DNA of 64,000 nt from FEN-1297 sp963843605 (GCA_963843605.1 CAWJLA010000004.1:1-64000); one strand, 5' to 3'; counted from the stretch's first letter, positions 27,625 to 36,702 are shown. Notes: generated by a model from the letters alone, not told the origin. Program-made: numbers and translations.

Positions 27625-30186
27625 TTAATTCTTTGAAATATACCTTAAAGCCAGACGGTATTTTGCCTCGTCTTTTTTATCCGATTTTTCATGGTATAGA
27701 TTAATGATATTTTTTACAAATCTGATTGTCAAATCTTTATCTCTTCCTTCAGCATTACTGTATCCTTTATAACCTGTTACAAGATATTTTTCGGAATCGC
27801 TCAATTTGTCAAGATTTAACAAAGCTATGCCGAGTTCGCCTTCAGTGGCATAAACAACATCGTTACCTTTGGGGAAGGCTTTTTTTCTTATCTCCAGCGA
27901 CTCTCTTAAATAACGTTCTGCTTCTCTGTATTTTGATGTAGAATTAAATATCCTTCCCAGCCAGTAATAACTGGCCGCGATCCAGATATGATCGGGCGGC
28001 AGCACTTTTTTTAACAGAGCAACCGATTCATCAAGATACTTCTCTGCCTTTTTGTAATCTTTTAGTTTGAATTCTATATAGCCGAGATTCCTTAAAGCCT
28101 TTCCGACCGTCGGATGGTTTTTCCCCAGCAGTTCATAATCAAGTTGATATGATTTAATAAAATAATCTTCCGCTTGCCGGTATTCATTCTGTTCTTCATA
28201 AATAAACGCGAGGTTGTTATAAGAGGTTGCGGCTTCGATGCTGTTCTTGCCGTAAAGTTTTATATAAATCTTTTCCGATTTAAGGTAATACTTTTCAGCT
28301 TCATCCGTCTTTTTCAGATCGTCAAGTGTTAATGCAAGATTATTCATTACCGTCGCCGTTTCGTAACTGTTATAACCTTTAACATTTTCGGCAATATTTA
28401 GACATTCCATATACATCTTTTCAGACAGCTCATAATTTCCGTTTTCATTTTGAAGCGAAGCATAATCGCTCAAATTTATTTCCATAGCCAAATCAGGCTG
28501 CTTCCCGATCTTACGAAAAATATTATCCGCTTCTTTGTAAAGTAGAGCGGCAGAATCAATTTTACCGAGCCAATCATAATAAACCGCAAGGTCGTGCAGA
28601 CTGCTTGCCGTTTCCCGGCTTAACTGCCCGTAATTCCGCCGGTTCAAATTGAAAGCTCTGTATAGATGCTCCTTAGCCAATTTATAATCACCGAGATAAG
28701 TAAAAGTATTACCGATAGTGGACTGGATCGAAGCTTCAATCTCGGGCTGACCTTTAAATTCCGTCCTTACATTTTTTGAAGCCTTTTTAAGAATGTCATA
28801 TACTTTTACGTCCTTGCCTGACTGATAGGGATCCGCCGAGGCAAGCATATTCTGAAGAAATTCATTAACACGCTCAGTTTTTTTTGCTTCGGTCTGCGCG
28901 ATCTTCATTTCCGTTTTGGTTTTACTTTCCTGGCGGGCTATTATAACTACGCTTCCTATCAAAAGTAAAATAAACAACAAAGTAGAAATGAATCCGATTT
29001 TATGACGTCTGACAAATTTAGATAAAAGATAACCGGAAGTATCACGTCTTGCAATTACCGGGAGTCCGACTTGATAACGTCTGATATCCTCGGAAAATTG
29101 TTCTACCGAAACATATCTCCGGGCAGGTTCGTTATTCATTGCTTTCATGATAATATTATCTAGGTCTCCCTTAAGTTGTTTTGCGGATATGACCGGCTTT
29201 TCATTTCCGTGTTCTCTTAGATTTATATTATCATTTTTATTTTCAAACGCCTGGCTTGGTCTTGGGATATTATTCTCTTTTAATATTTTACTTATTGAAG
29301 TAATAGATATTCCCTTTACCTCATAAGGCATCCTGCTTGTCAGTAATCTGTACAGAAGCACGCCAAGCGAATATATGTCGCTTGCGGTAGAGATCTTCTC
29401 TCCGTTGATTTGTTCGGGACTTGCAAACTCCGGAGTAAGGCGGCGGAATTCGGTTCCGGTCTCTAAGTCGGCATCATCAACTAAATTTTCATCAAGAAGT
29501 TTTACTATTCCGAAATCCAGCAGCATAGGGATTCCGTCTTTTGTAACAAGAATATTTCCCGGTTTAATATCGCGATGTATAATTAAATTTTGATGAGCGT
29601 ATTGAACCGCCGAACATATTTCCCGGAATAATTTGAGTATGCCGGAAATATTCAGATTGTTTTCCTCCGTATACCGGGTAATCGGTATGCCGTCGATATA
29701 TTCCATAACAAGGTAAGGAAGTCCCTCAGGCGTGCGTCCGCCGTCCAAAAGCCTGGAGATATTAGGATGTCTTAAAGTGGCAAGTATCTGACGTTCTATT
29801 TTAAATCTTCGCAGGATATAATCGGATGTAAGTCCGAATCCGATAATTTTAATTGCGACTTTTTGTTTGTATTCGTTATCGTTTCTTCTGCCTGAATAAA
29901 CGATTCCCATTCCGCCTCTGCCCGCTATATCTTCGATCAGATACGGACCGATGCTTTTACCGATAAGAGGATCTATAAAAGTCCTTTTGCTTTCGTCTAT
30001 ATTTTTAAAATTCTCTTCTAAAAAATCCTCGGTGTTGTTAAGGATATTAAGTAAAGACAGAACTTCGTTTTTTAAATCCGTGTCGCCCGCGCACTTATCG
30101 TTTAAAAATAATTCACGTTCCGAAGGCTTCAGATGCAGGGCAGCTTCGAACAAATCTTTAATTATTTGTAATCTTTTTTTTTCCAA
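27625..30186 (-). CDS. Hanks-type Ser/Thr protein kinase with C-terminal TPRs
   Basis: 853 residues, starting with TTG at 30186 because an in-frame TAA directly precedes it. Kinase domain about 79-375: glycine loop GRGGMGIVYSGR, Lys113 in KVAIKII, HRD motif IIHRDIKPGN (Asp206), DFG motif LLDFGIVKL (Asp224), and an activation-segment stretch FASPEQINGE. A membrane helix (about 396-416) follows, then a coil and about eight tetratricopeptide repeats (for example ATSYNNLAFIYEEQNEYRQA) on the other side of the membrane. It is encoded directly after an ECF sigma factor (8-base gap, no ribosome site), so the two are probably translationally coupled. It likely senses an envelope signal through the TPRs and phosphorylates the sigma factor or other targets. 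Confidence 0.9.
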   Translation of the reverse strand: MEKKRLQIIKDLFEAALHLKPSERELFLNDKCAGDTDLKNEVLSLLNILNNTEDFLEENFKNIDESKRTFIDPLIGKSIGPYLIEDIAGRGGMGIVYSGRRNDNEYKQKVAIKIIGFGLTSDYILRRFKIERQILATLRHPNISRLLDGGRTPEGLPYLVMEYIDGIPITRYTEENNLNISGILKLFREICSAVQYAHQNLIIHRDIKPGNILVTKDGIPMLLDFGIVKLLDENLVDDADLETGTEFRRLTPEFASPEQINGEKISTASDIYSLGVLLYRLLTSRMPYEVKGISITSISKILKENNIPRPSQAFENKNDNINLREHGNEKPVISAKQLKGDLDNIIMKAMNNEPARRYVSVEQFSEDIRRYQVGLPVIARRDTSGYLLSKFVRRHKIGFISTLLFILLLIGSVVIIARQESKTKTEMKIAQTEAKKTERVNEFLQNMLASADPYQSGKDVKVYDILKKASKNVRTEFKGQPEIEASIQSTIGNTFTYLGDYKLAKEHLYRAFNLNRRNYGQLSRETASSLHDLAVYYDWLGKIDSAALLYKEADNIFRKIGKQPDLAMEINLSDYASLQNENGNYELSEKMYMECLNIAENVKGYNSYETATVMNNLALTLDDLKKTDEAEKYYLKSEKIYIKLYGKNSIEAATSYNNLAFIYEEQNEYRQAEDYFIKSYQLDYELLGKNHPTVGKALRNLGYIEFKLKDYKKAEKYLDESVALLKKVLPPDHIWIAASYYWLGRIFNSTSKYREAERYLRESLEIRKKAFPKGNDVVYATEGELGIALLNLDKLSDSEKYLVTGYKGYSNAEGRDKDLTIRFVKNIINLYHEKSDKKDEAKYRLALRYISKN

Positions 30187-30194
30187 TTATACAA

Positions 30195-30761
30195 TTAACC
30201 GGTTTGAATTTCTCTGTACAGCCAGGCTTTAGCAAAATTCCAGTCTTTTTTTACTGTAGCGGGAGAGATATTCAGGACATCCGCAGTCTCTTCAATAGTA
30301 AGTCCGGCAAAATATCTTAGTTCGACGATCTTGCTGGAGCGCTCTTCCAGTGATTCAAATTTTTTCAATGCTTCGTCGAGCGCCAAAATCTGATGATCAA
30401 ATTTATCCGATATGTACAATACGTCTTCGAGGGACAATGCCGGAACGCCTTCGCCGCGTTTCTTTGAGTTGCGTTTTCTGGCATAGTCGACAAGTATTTC
30501 CCTCATGGATTTCGCGGCTATCCCGAAAAAATGAGCGCGGCTTTCCCATGAAATATTCTGATCACCAATGAGCTTTAAATACGCTTCGTGAACAAGCTCG
30601 GTTGTCTGAAGTGTATGATGCCTGTATTCTTCTCTGAGATATTTTGATGAGATGACTCGCAATTCATTATATACGATCGGCAGGACCTTATCCAGCGATG
30701 ATTTGTTGCCTGTTACGGATTCGTTTAATAATCGTGTTAAATCATTTGAATTATACTGCAT
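30195..30761 (-). CDS. ECF-type RNA polymerase sigma factor
   Basis: 188 residues. Region 2 (about 10-95): LPIVYNELRVISSKYLREEY, then HTLQTTELVHEAYLKL, then HFFGIAAKSMREILVDYARK. Region 4 (about 130-185): LEERSSKIVELRYFAGLTIE and an HTH TADVLNISPATVKKDWNFAK. This is the TIGR02999-like group often found beside Ser/Thr kinases in Planctomycetes, Acidobacteria and the FCB group. The acidic DAED-type motif usual in region 2.2 is replaced by QTTE (Thr53-Thr54). No anti-sigma gene is adjacent; the kinase gene follows after 8 bases. Confidence 0.88.
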   Translation of the reverse strand: MQYNSNDLTRLLNESVTGNKSSLDKVLPIVYNELRVISSKYLREEYRHHTLQTTELVHEAYLKLIGDQNISWESRAHFFGIAAKSMREILVDYARKRNSKKRGEGVPALSLEDVLYISDKFDHQILALDEALKKFESLEERSSKIVELRYFAGLTIEETADVLNISPATVKKDWNFAKAWLYREIQTG

Positions 30762-31075
30762 ACCGCATGCTGAGTTTTTGTAAAAAATAATAATTTACTT
30801 TTTAAAAGGGAATGCTGATTCTTATATAGTGAAAATATTTTAAACCGTATACTATTAAGATCACATAAAATAGAAGGGGGATATTCATCAAGGCTTTCTT
30901 AAAATAACGACAAAGAATTTGCGGTTATATTTAAGGGAGAAAAAATCAAATCCCAAAAAATGTTCAGATCTTCAGGATCCTTTTAAAAGTGCAGTTCTTC
31001 TTACTCGATAAATCAGCAGACGTTGCCTGATTTTACGGCCTTCATTGGTCACTTTCCGGATATTTTTCTTTCTTA
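30762..31075. promoter_or_regulatory. Intergenic region upstream of the sigma/kinase operon
   Basis: 314 AT-rich bases. It holds the 5' region of the sigma factor gene and the 3' end of the AICAR transformylase transcript. CAAAGAATTTGCGGTTAT at 30911-30928 matches 8886-8903 at 17 of 18 positions; the meaning is unknown. No gene or convincing terminator was seen. Confidence 0.35.
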
Positions 31076-32245
31076 TTAATGCGTGAACAATCTAAGTCCG
31101 GTGTGTATCATTACCATTCCGTATTCGTCAGCCGCGCTTGTAACGTCATCATCTCTTAGAGCCTGCCCTGCGTGGGAAATATATTTAATGTTGCTTCTGC
31201 TTGCCCTGTCTATATTATCCCTGAAAGGAATAAACGCATCCGAAGAAAGACAGACACCTTCGAATTTCGATATCCATGCACGTCGCTCTACCTGATTAAG
31301 AACCGGCGGTTCTCCTTTTATTCTTTTTTTCAGATTATCTCTTTCATGATCCGACAGTTCATCCCAAAGAAGCAATTGATCGACGGCGTTTGTTTTGTCC
31401 GTTTTTTTCACCCCGTCTGCGAATTCAATATTCAGAAATTTTGGATGTTGAAGTAAAAACCATTTATCGGCTTTACTGCACGCAAGTCTGGTACAATGAA
31501 TTCTGGATTGCTGTCCGGCGCCCATCCCGATAACCTGTCCGTCGTAAGCTATACCTACGGAATTAGACTGCGTGTACTTAAGTGCGATTGTGGCTACGAT
31601 TAAGGTTTCAATTTCATTTTTGGTTATCGATTTATTTTTGCTTTTTATATTATCGAATAAAGATCCGGTAATTACTGCATTGTTCCTTTTCTGTTCAAGA
31701 TTAAAACCGTATATTTCTCTTTGCTCGAATTCCGCGGGCTCATAGCTTTCGTCCATTTCAAGAATAATAAATCTGCCGTTTTGTTTTGTTTTTAAGATCT
31801 CTATTGCTTCCGGCGAAAACGAAGGAGCTACAATTAAATCGCAGACTTCTGTTTTTAAAAACATCGCGAGCGATTCGTCAACTCTGTCGCTTATCGCGGC
31901 GACATCGCCGTAAGAACTCATCCTGTCGCCTCCTCTGGCCCGTATGTATGCGGTTGCAACTTCGGAATAATCACGTTCTTTTATAAACTGTGATTTTATG
32001 TAATTTTTTCCCAGCGGCTTTGCAATTGCCGCTCCGGCAGGACTTACATGTTTAAACGATGCCGCGCCCGCTTTGCCGGTTGCAATTTTTAATTCTTTTG
32101 CGAGCTGCCATGCATTGAAAGCATCCAGCAAATTAATATATCCCGGTACGCCGTTTAATATTTTAAGAGGTGATTTTTCGTTTTTAAAAGTAAGTTTAGC
32201 CGGTGTCTGATGCGGATTGCATCCGTATTTCAATTCAAGATTCAT
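31076..32245 (-). CDS. Stand-alone AICAR transformylase (PurH C-terminal type)
   Basis: 389 residues. The sequence matches the formyltransferase half of PurH: LKYGCNPHQTPAK near the start, KILNGVPGYINLLDAFNAWQ, the active-site region ASFKHVSPAGAAIA (Lys-His), YIRARGGDRMSSYGDVAAIS, VGIAYDGQVIGMGAGQQSR and a closing DEYGMVMIHTGLRLFTH. The N-terminal IMP cyclohydrolase (MGS-like) domain of bifunctional PurH is absent, and at 389 residues the protein starts directly in the AICARFT fold. It should formylate AICAR with 10-formyl-tetrahydrofolate in purine synthesis. The cyclohydrolase must come from another gene. GGAG lies about 12 bases before the ATG. Confidence 0.87.
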   Translation of the reverse strand: MNLELKYGCNPHQTPAKLTFKNEKSPLKILNGVPGYINLLDAFNAWQLAKELKIATGKAGAASFKHVSPAGAAIAKPLGKNYIKSQFIKERDYSEVATAYIRARGGDRMSSYGDVAAISDRVDESLAMFLKTEVCDLIVAPSFSPEAIEILKTKQNGRFIILEMDESYEPAEFEQREIYGFNLEQKRNNAVITGSLFDNIKSKNKSITKNEIETLIVATIALKYTQSNSVGIAYDGQVIGMGAGQQSRIHCTRLACSKADKWFLLQHPKFLNIEFADGVKKTDKTNAVDQLLLWDELSDHERDNLKKRIKGEPPVLNQVERRAWISKFEGVCLSSDAFIPFRDNIDRASRSNIKYISHAGQALRDDDVTSAADEYGMVMIHTGLRLFTH

Positions 32246-32643
32246 TATTTTATTTTCTCCGTTTTAATACAGGTTATAAGCTAAGATTAGCGTTTATAAA
32301 TATTTTAATAATTTTCTAAGCGTAAAATTTCCCCAACTTTATTTTTATTCACATTCAAAAATAAGAATTTATCATGTTTCTGTTTTTCTCTCGGTGCCCT
32401 AAGCCACAGAAATGATTTTGTAAATAGCAGAATAAGATAAATAAAAACAAGCGTTCAACTTGAGCTAATTAATCTGCAGTGAATGTTATATTTTTTGATT
32501 TTTAAAAATAACGGCGTCTGCTATTTATATTTAAAATCGTAAATGTTAAAATAAATCCCGTTAAAAGAAATTAATTGTCCGCCGTTCGGTAATGTGCTGA
32601 TTCCATATCCGTCAAAATTTGTTTGGTAATTCACAAATCTTTT
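32246..32643. other. Intergenic, with a possible gene remnant
   Basis: 398 AT-rich bases. Directly after the hydrolase stop, a minus-strand frame from GTG 32634 to TAG 32521 reads 37 well-behaved residues (VNYQTNFDGYGISTLPNGGQ...). It has no ribosome site and may be a leftover of an older gene end. The promoter of the AICAR transformylase gene should lie at 32250-32330. Confidence 0.3.
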
Positions 32644-33706
32644 TTATTGATCATTGGTTATTGCCTGTAATATTTGTTCGATTAAGATCTTATTGAACAA
32701 CTCCCGCTCTTCGGTATTAGGCATGTGCGATGAATTCTCGAACCAAAACAATTTTTTCGACGGCGATTGAAGAATATTGAAATACTGTTCAGACAAAACC
32801 GACGGTACCTCGTAATCATGTCTTCCCAGCATGAACCAGACCGGTATATCAAGACTTGGAACTTGTTCGAATAAATTGACTGTCTGTAATTGAGGGAACA
32901 ATATTTTAACCGAGTCCATAATTCCTCTAAAAAAATTTATCCTGTCAAAAAAAGTATATTCCGAAGAGAATAAAATGCTTTTAATTACCACGCCCAAAGC
33001 GCCTGCTTTACCGCTGAAAAATTCGCCTCCGTATTTGCCCAGTACCCTTCGCTGATACATAAATTTTGCTCTCCAATCTCCGGAATATGGCGGCATACCA
33101 AATGATTCAAGTTTTTTCACCGATGCTGTATCATTGGCTAATCTAGCCTGTTGCAATGTCCATTTATAAGAAAGTCTCTCACCTTCGGCCGCATTGGATA
33201 TCTGGCCGATACCAATGTATGCGTTAAATAAGTCAGGCCTTTTGGCCGCTGCAAGCGTACAGATTGCACTGCCCCAGGAATGACCGGCAAGAGTTATCTT
33301 TTTCTTCCCGAAGCGTTTTTCGAGATATTCGGTTAATTCAATAATATCGGATACGAATTGATCTATTCGCATGCGGCTGCGGTCTTTAATCGCTCGGTAT
33401 GATTTGCCGGCTCCTCTTTGATCCCAGTTCACGACAGTAAAATATTTTTCGATTGGTAGTGTATTTATTCTGTTTAAAGTTAATTGGGATGTGCCGGGTC
33501 CGCCGTGAACAAATAATATAATTGGATTTTTAGTATTCCGTGACCGGATAAGAATCCACTGTTCCGATTCCCCGATGGTTAATTTTTCAAGTGAAGCAAT
33601 ACCTTTGACCCGCCAGGGAAGCCTTCGTGTTTTTTATATTCGGTGTAAAGCCGGGAAAAAGGATAATAGCCAAAACAACTATAAAAACGGATACTAAAAT
33701 CAACAT
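32644..33706 (-). pseudogene. Alpha/beta hydrolase (S33 peptidase-like), frameshifted near the N-terminus
   Basis: The minus strand opens at ATG 33706, with GGAGAA 6 bases before it, and encodes a membrane segment (MLILVSVFIVVLAIILFPGF), but this frame stops at 33587. A second frame continues from about 33615 with VKGIASLEKLTIGESEQWIL, PIILFVHGGPGTSQ and FTVVNWDQRGAGKS, and runs to the stop at 32644. It includes the nucleophile elbow AGHSWGSA and acid/His regions FMLGRHDYEVPS and ENSSHMPN. Together they make one complete anchored proline-iminopeptidase-like hydrolase split by one extra base (or two missing) between about 33590 and 33635. It is either a young pseudogene or a sequencing error. 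The enzyme family hydrolyses esters or N-terminal peptides. Confidence 0.8.
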
Positions 33707-33887
33707 TTTGTTCTCCGCATTTTCAAGACGAAGCTTCCACTTTAAAAGGTCTCTTTTACTAAAAGATCATATACAGGTCGGTTGCCCCGGTTAAAAATAA
33801 TAAAATAAACATTGCCGTTAAAGAATTTTTAATTCAAAATAATATTTATCCGGTATCAGCAATTCTTGACTTGATAGATTTTGAATA

Positions 33888-33909
33888 ATACCATACATTT
33901 GTATGGTAT
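33888..33909. promoter_or_regulatory. 22-bp perfect palindrome over a start codon
   Basis: ATACCATACA and TGTATGGTAT are perfect 10-base arms around TT. The right arm ends in the A and T of the ATG of the next gene. The centre TACATTTGTA fits the TACANNTGTA core bound by CopY/BlaI-type repressors. TTGACT at 33866-33871 lies at promoter distance upstream. It could be an operator, or an RNA hairpin masking the start. Confidence 0.5.
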
Positions 33910-34117
33910 GAATAAAAAAGAATTCCAATCGTTATTATTTCGCAGACAAATTTGTCCTGATGAAAAGGATTACTGGTCTTACGTAGTTGCCGAATGCCTG
34001 TTCCGGCTTGAAGATAAAAACATAAAAGAATGCGATTGTATAGAGCACTCGATTAAAAGGGATAAGTTAAAGGCTGCCCTTGAGAAGGCAATGAAATTAC
34101 GCAATACAAAAGCTTAA
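33908..34117 (+). CDS. Small hypothetical protein
   Basis: 69 residues from ATG 33908; a TTG at 33881 would add nine residues but would lie inside the upstream palindrome. The sequence (MNKKEFQSLLFRRQICPDEK, then YWSYVVAECLFRLEDKNIKE, then a Lys/Ala-rich helix) is soluble, mostly helical, with three cysteines. No family is recognised. The gene stands alone between the frameshifted hydrolase and the reductase genes. Its start codon is embedded in a perfect palindrome, which argues for a regulated real gene. Confidence 0.5.
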   Translation: MNKKEFQSLLFRRQICPDEKDYWSYVVAECLFRLEDKNIKECDCIEHSIKRDKLKAALEKAMKLRNTKA

Positions 34118-34475
34118 AATATTTTTTTAAGAATAAAAAAATTTCATTGCGTTTAACAAGGATATTAATTACAATTCATTGTTTTTTCAAACGATGCAAT
34201 AAAATTCTAAAGCGGGAATTTTAACTAGGAACTGCTCAGGCAGACTCAAATCATTTATAATTGCTTTTTCTTTCCGGCAGTGTTGGTATTTCCAGTCAGA
34301 TAAAATAATTTCATAAAAATAATCGTATTAACCCTATGTAGAACATTTAATTAGTTAAGATTTATTCTTTCACCGCAGCAGTCCAAAAGAATAAAGATAA
34401 GTCTATTACTGAAAGTATCCGGTACAACGGATTTCAGTAAAAACGGTCCATTTATTACAATCAAGGAGCGGGCTT
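34118..34475. other. Intergenic, no gene seen
   Basis: 358 AT-rich bases between the small hypothetical gene and the first reductase gene. A good ribosome site (AAGGAG) lies just before 34476. No repeat, hairpin with T-run or additional frame was recognised. Confidence 0.4.
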
Positions 34476-35441
34476 TTGAAAGCTATTGTATATCAAAAAT
34501 ATGGCTCACCCGATGTACTCGAATTAAAAGAAACGGAAAAACCTTCGCCTAAAGAAAATGAAGTTCTTATAAGAGTATGCGCAGTCTCGATAAATGATTG
34601 GGACTTAGGGCTGCTGCAAGGCACTCCGTTCGCAAACAGGATGATGAATGGTCTGTTAAAACCAAAAAGAAAAATTCTCGGCTCGGATATAGCCGGACGA
34701 ATTGAATCTGTCGGTAAGAATGTAACAAAATTCCGGCCAGGAGATGAGGTGTACGGAGATCTCAGCAATTATTGGGGCGGATTTGCGGAATATGCTTGCG
34801 CTCGCGAAAACATGCTGGCGCTGAAACCGCCGGCAATGACTTTTGAACAGGCGGCATCTATTCCTCAAGCGGCAATGCTGGCAGTGCAAGGTTTGTCGGA
34901 TATCGGACATCTTCAGCAAGGGCAAAAACTTTTAATTAACGGCGCCGGAGGAGGCGTCGGAACGTTCGGAGTTCAGATAGCCGGACTTTACGGCGCTGAA
35001 ATAACAGGCGTCGACAAATCAGGTAAGCTGGAACTGATGAAATCATTGGGATTTGATCATGTTATAGATTATACTGAAGAGGATTTCACAGAAAACGGCA
35101 GGCGCTATGATATAATACTTGATGTTAAAACGAACCGCTCCGTATTCAAATATATCCGCGCATTAAAGCCCGGCGGTATTTATGTTACCGTTGGCGGTTC
35201 GAATATGCGGCTTTTACAGGTATTTCTGCTCGGACCATTAATTAAGATAATAATCAAAAAAAATATGCGCGTTGTTATTTTAAAGATGAATAAAGATCTT
35301 GATTTAACAAATAAACTTTTCGAAACGGGAAAATTAAAACCGGTTATCGACGGCCCGTATAAATTAGAGGAAATTCAAAAAGCATTGGTACTTTTCAAAA
35401 AAGGAGAACACAAAGGTAAAATAGTAATAACCATGAAATAA
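34476..35441 (+). CDS. Zinc-free MDR-family NAD(P)-dependent reductase (quinone-oxidoreductase-like)
   Basis: 321 residues, TTG start supported by AAGGAG about 8 bases upstream. The GroES-like N-terminal domain (MKAIVYQKYGSPDVLEL, GSDIAGRIESVGKNVTKF, RPGDEVYGDL) is followed by a Rossmann domain with GAGGGVGTFGVQIAG. Catalytic and structural zinc cysteines of classical alcohol dehydrogenases are absent, as in quinone reductases and enoyl reductases of the MDR superfamily. It should reduce an activated double bond or quinone with NADPH; the substrate is unknown. A paralogue follows at 35758, so this is probably a local duplication. Confidence 0.85.
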   Translation: MKAIVYQKYGSPDVLELKETEKPSPKENEVLIRVCAVSINDWDLGLLQGTPFANRMMNGLLKPKRKILGSDIAGRIESVGKNVTKFRPGDEVYGDLSNYWGGFAEYACARENMLALKPPAMTFEQAASIPQAAMLAVQGLSDIGHLQQGQKLLINGAGGGVGTFGVQIAGLYGAEITGVDKSGKLELMKSLGFDHVIDYTEEDFTENGRRYDIILDVKTNRSVFKYIRALKPGGIYVTVGGSNMRLLQVFLLGPLIKIIIKKNMRVVILKMNKDLDLTNKLFETGKLKPVIDGPYKLEEIQKALVLFKKGEHKGKIVITMK

Positions 35442-35522
35442 AAATCAAAGTTGCGGAATTATTTTTTACTTATGTAATTCGGTATGCCGTAAAACTTTCA
35501 GCGGGAAGGAGAGAATATATAA

Positions 35523-35738
35523 ATGCAGTCGATTTTAAAAAATACTTTATTACTTATAACTTTAATATTCTCAACTGTTTTGGGACAATTAAATCAAACT
35601 CCTCCCGCTCTAAATCTTCGCAATGCTGCACTTCCTTCTGAATACAATAACGACCTTTATGCTAAAATGAGAACAGCGCCCGGTATTCAGTCCTGGTGCT
35701 CGATTATGAACGTATTAAAAATGAGATTAAATTTCTAA
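35523..35738 (+). CDS. Small secreted protein, possibly a truncated gene
   Basis: 71 residues. It begins with a typical signal peptide (MQSILKNTLLLITLIFSTVLG) and has a strong ribosome site (GGAAGGAGAG), so translation start is convincing. The rest, QLNQTPPALNLRNAALPSEY then NNDLYAKMRTAPGIQSW, is not a recognised domain and ends abruptly. It looks like the N-terminal stub of a longer secreted protein whose body was lost, leaving it between two reductase paralogues. It could also be a genuine small periplasmic peptide. Confidence 0.5.
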   Translation: MQSILKNTLLLITLIFSTVLGQLNQTPPALNLRNAALPSEYNNDLYAKMRTAPGIQSWCSIMNVLKMRLNF

Positions 35739-35757
35739 AAAAAATTGGAGGTGATTC

Positions 35758-36702
35758 ATGAAAGCAGCTGTATGCACAAGATACGGTCCGCCGGAAGTTC
35801 TTGAAATTAAAGATGTACCAAAGCCTGTTCCCAAGGATGATGAAGTATTAATTAAAATATATTCAACCTCCGTTACGGCAAGCGACTGTATAGTCAGAGG
35901 ATTTAAACTTCCCTTCTGGCACCCGATAGGATTAATGATGGGACTGGTGATCGGTTTTAAAAAACCGCGAAACCCTATTCTCGGTATGGTGCTGGCGGGA
36001 GAAATTGAATCCGCGGGCAAGAATACCGGAACTTTAAAGAAAGGCGACCATGTATTTGCTTGGACTATAAAATCACCAGTTCAAACAAGATTAGGCACTT
36101 ATGCCGAATACAAATGCCTGCCGGAAAAAAGCGTGATGTCATTAATTCCGTCTAATATTACTTATGATGAGGCTGCCGCCATACCTTACGGCGGACTTTT
36201 ATCACTGCACTTTCTGAAAAGGGGTAATATTAAAAAAGGAAAAAAAGTATTGATTTACGGAGCATCCGGAGCTATAGGCACTTCCGCCGTGCAGATAGCC
36301 AAATATTTCGGAGCGGAAGTTACAGGTGTATGCGGCACCTCGAATATCGAACTGGTTAAATCAATCGGTGCCGGTAAAGTAATTGACTATACAAAGGAAG
36401 ATATTTTAGACAGCGGAGAACTTTATGATTTTATTTTTGATGCCGTCGGAAAAAGAAAAATCTCAAAACTAAAATCCCAATGCAAAAAAGTACTTGCTCC
36501 TGAAGGGAAATACTTATCCGTCGATGACGGCACTCCAAGACCGCGGCCAGAAGATTTGAATTTTCTGAAGGAACTTGTCGAGGCTGGAAAGCTGAAACCT
36601 GTTATAGACAGACGGTATTCTCTCGAACAGATCGTAGAGGCTCACAGGTACGTTGACGGAGGACATAAAAAAGGAAACGTGATTTTAACTATAGAACATT
36701 AA
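35758..36702 (+). CDS. Zinc-free MDR-family NAD(P)-dependent reductase, second copy
   Basis: 314 residues, ATG with a perfect GGAGG site 7 bases upstream. Same architecture as the protein at 34476: AAVCTRYGPPEVLEIKDVPK at the start, GMVLAGEIESAGKNTG, KKGDHVFAWT, and the Rossmann motif GASGAIGTSAVQIAKYFGA. Zinc ligands are again absent. Family activity is NADPH-dependent reduction of quinones or unsaturated carbonyls. It probably arose by an old duplication. Confidence 0.86.
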   Translation: MKAAVCTRYGPPEVLEIKDVPKPVPKDDEVLIKIYSTSVTASDCIVRGFKLPFWHPIGLMMGLVIGFKKPRNPILGMVLAGEIESAGKNTGTLKKGDHVFAWTIKSPVQTRLGTYAEYKCLPEKSVMSLIPSNITYDEAAAIPYGGLLSLHFLKRGNIKKGKKVLIYGASGAIGTSAVQIAKYFGAEVTGVCGTSNIELVKSIGAGKVIDYTKEDILDSGELYDFIFDAVGKRKISKLKSQCKKVLAPEGKYLSVDDGTPRPRPEDLNFLKELVEAGKLKPVIDRRYSLEQIVEAHRYVDGGHKKGNVILTIEH

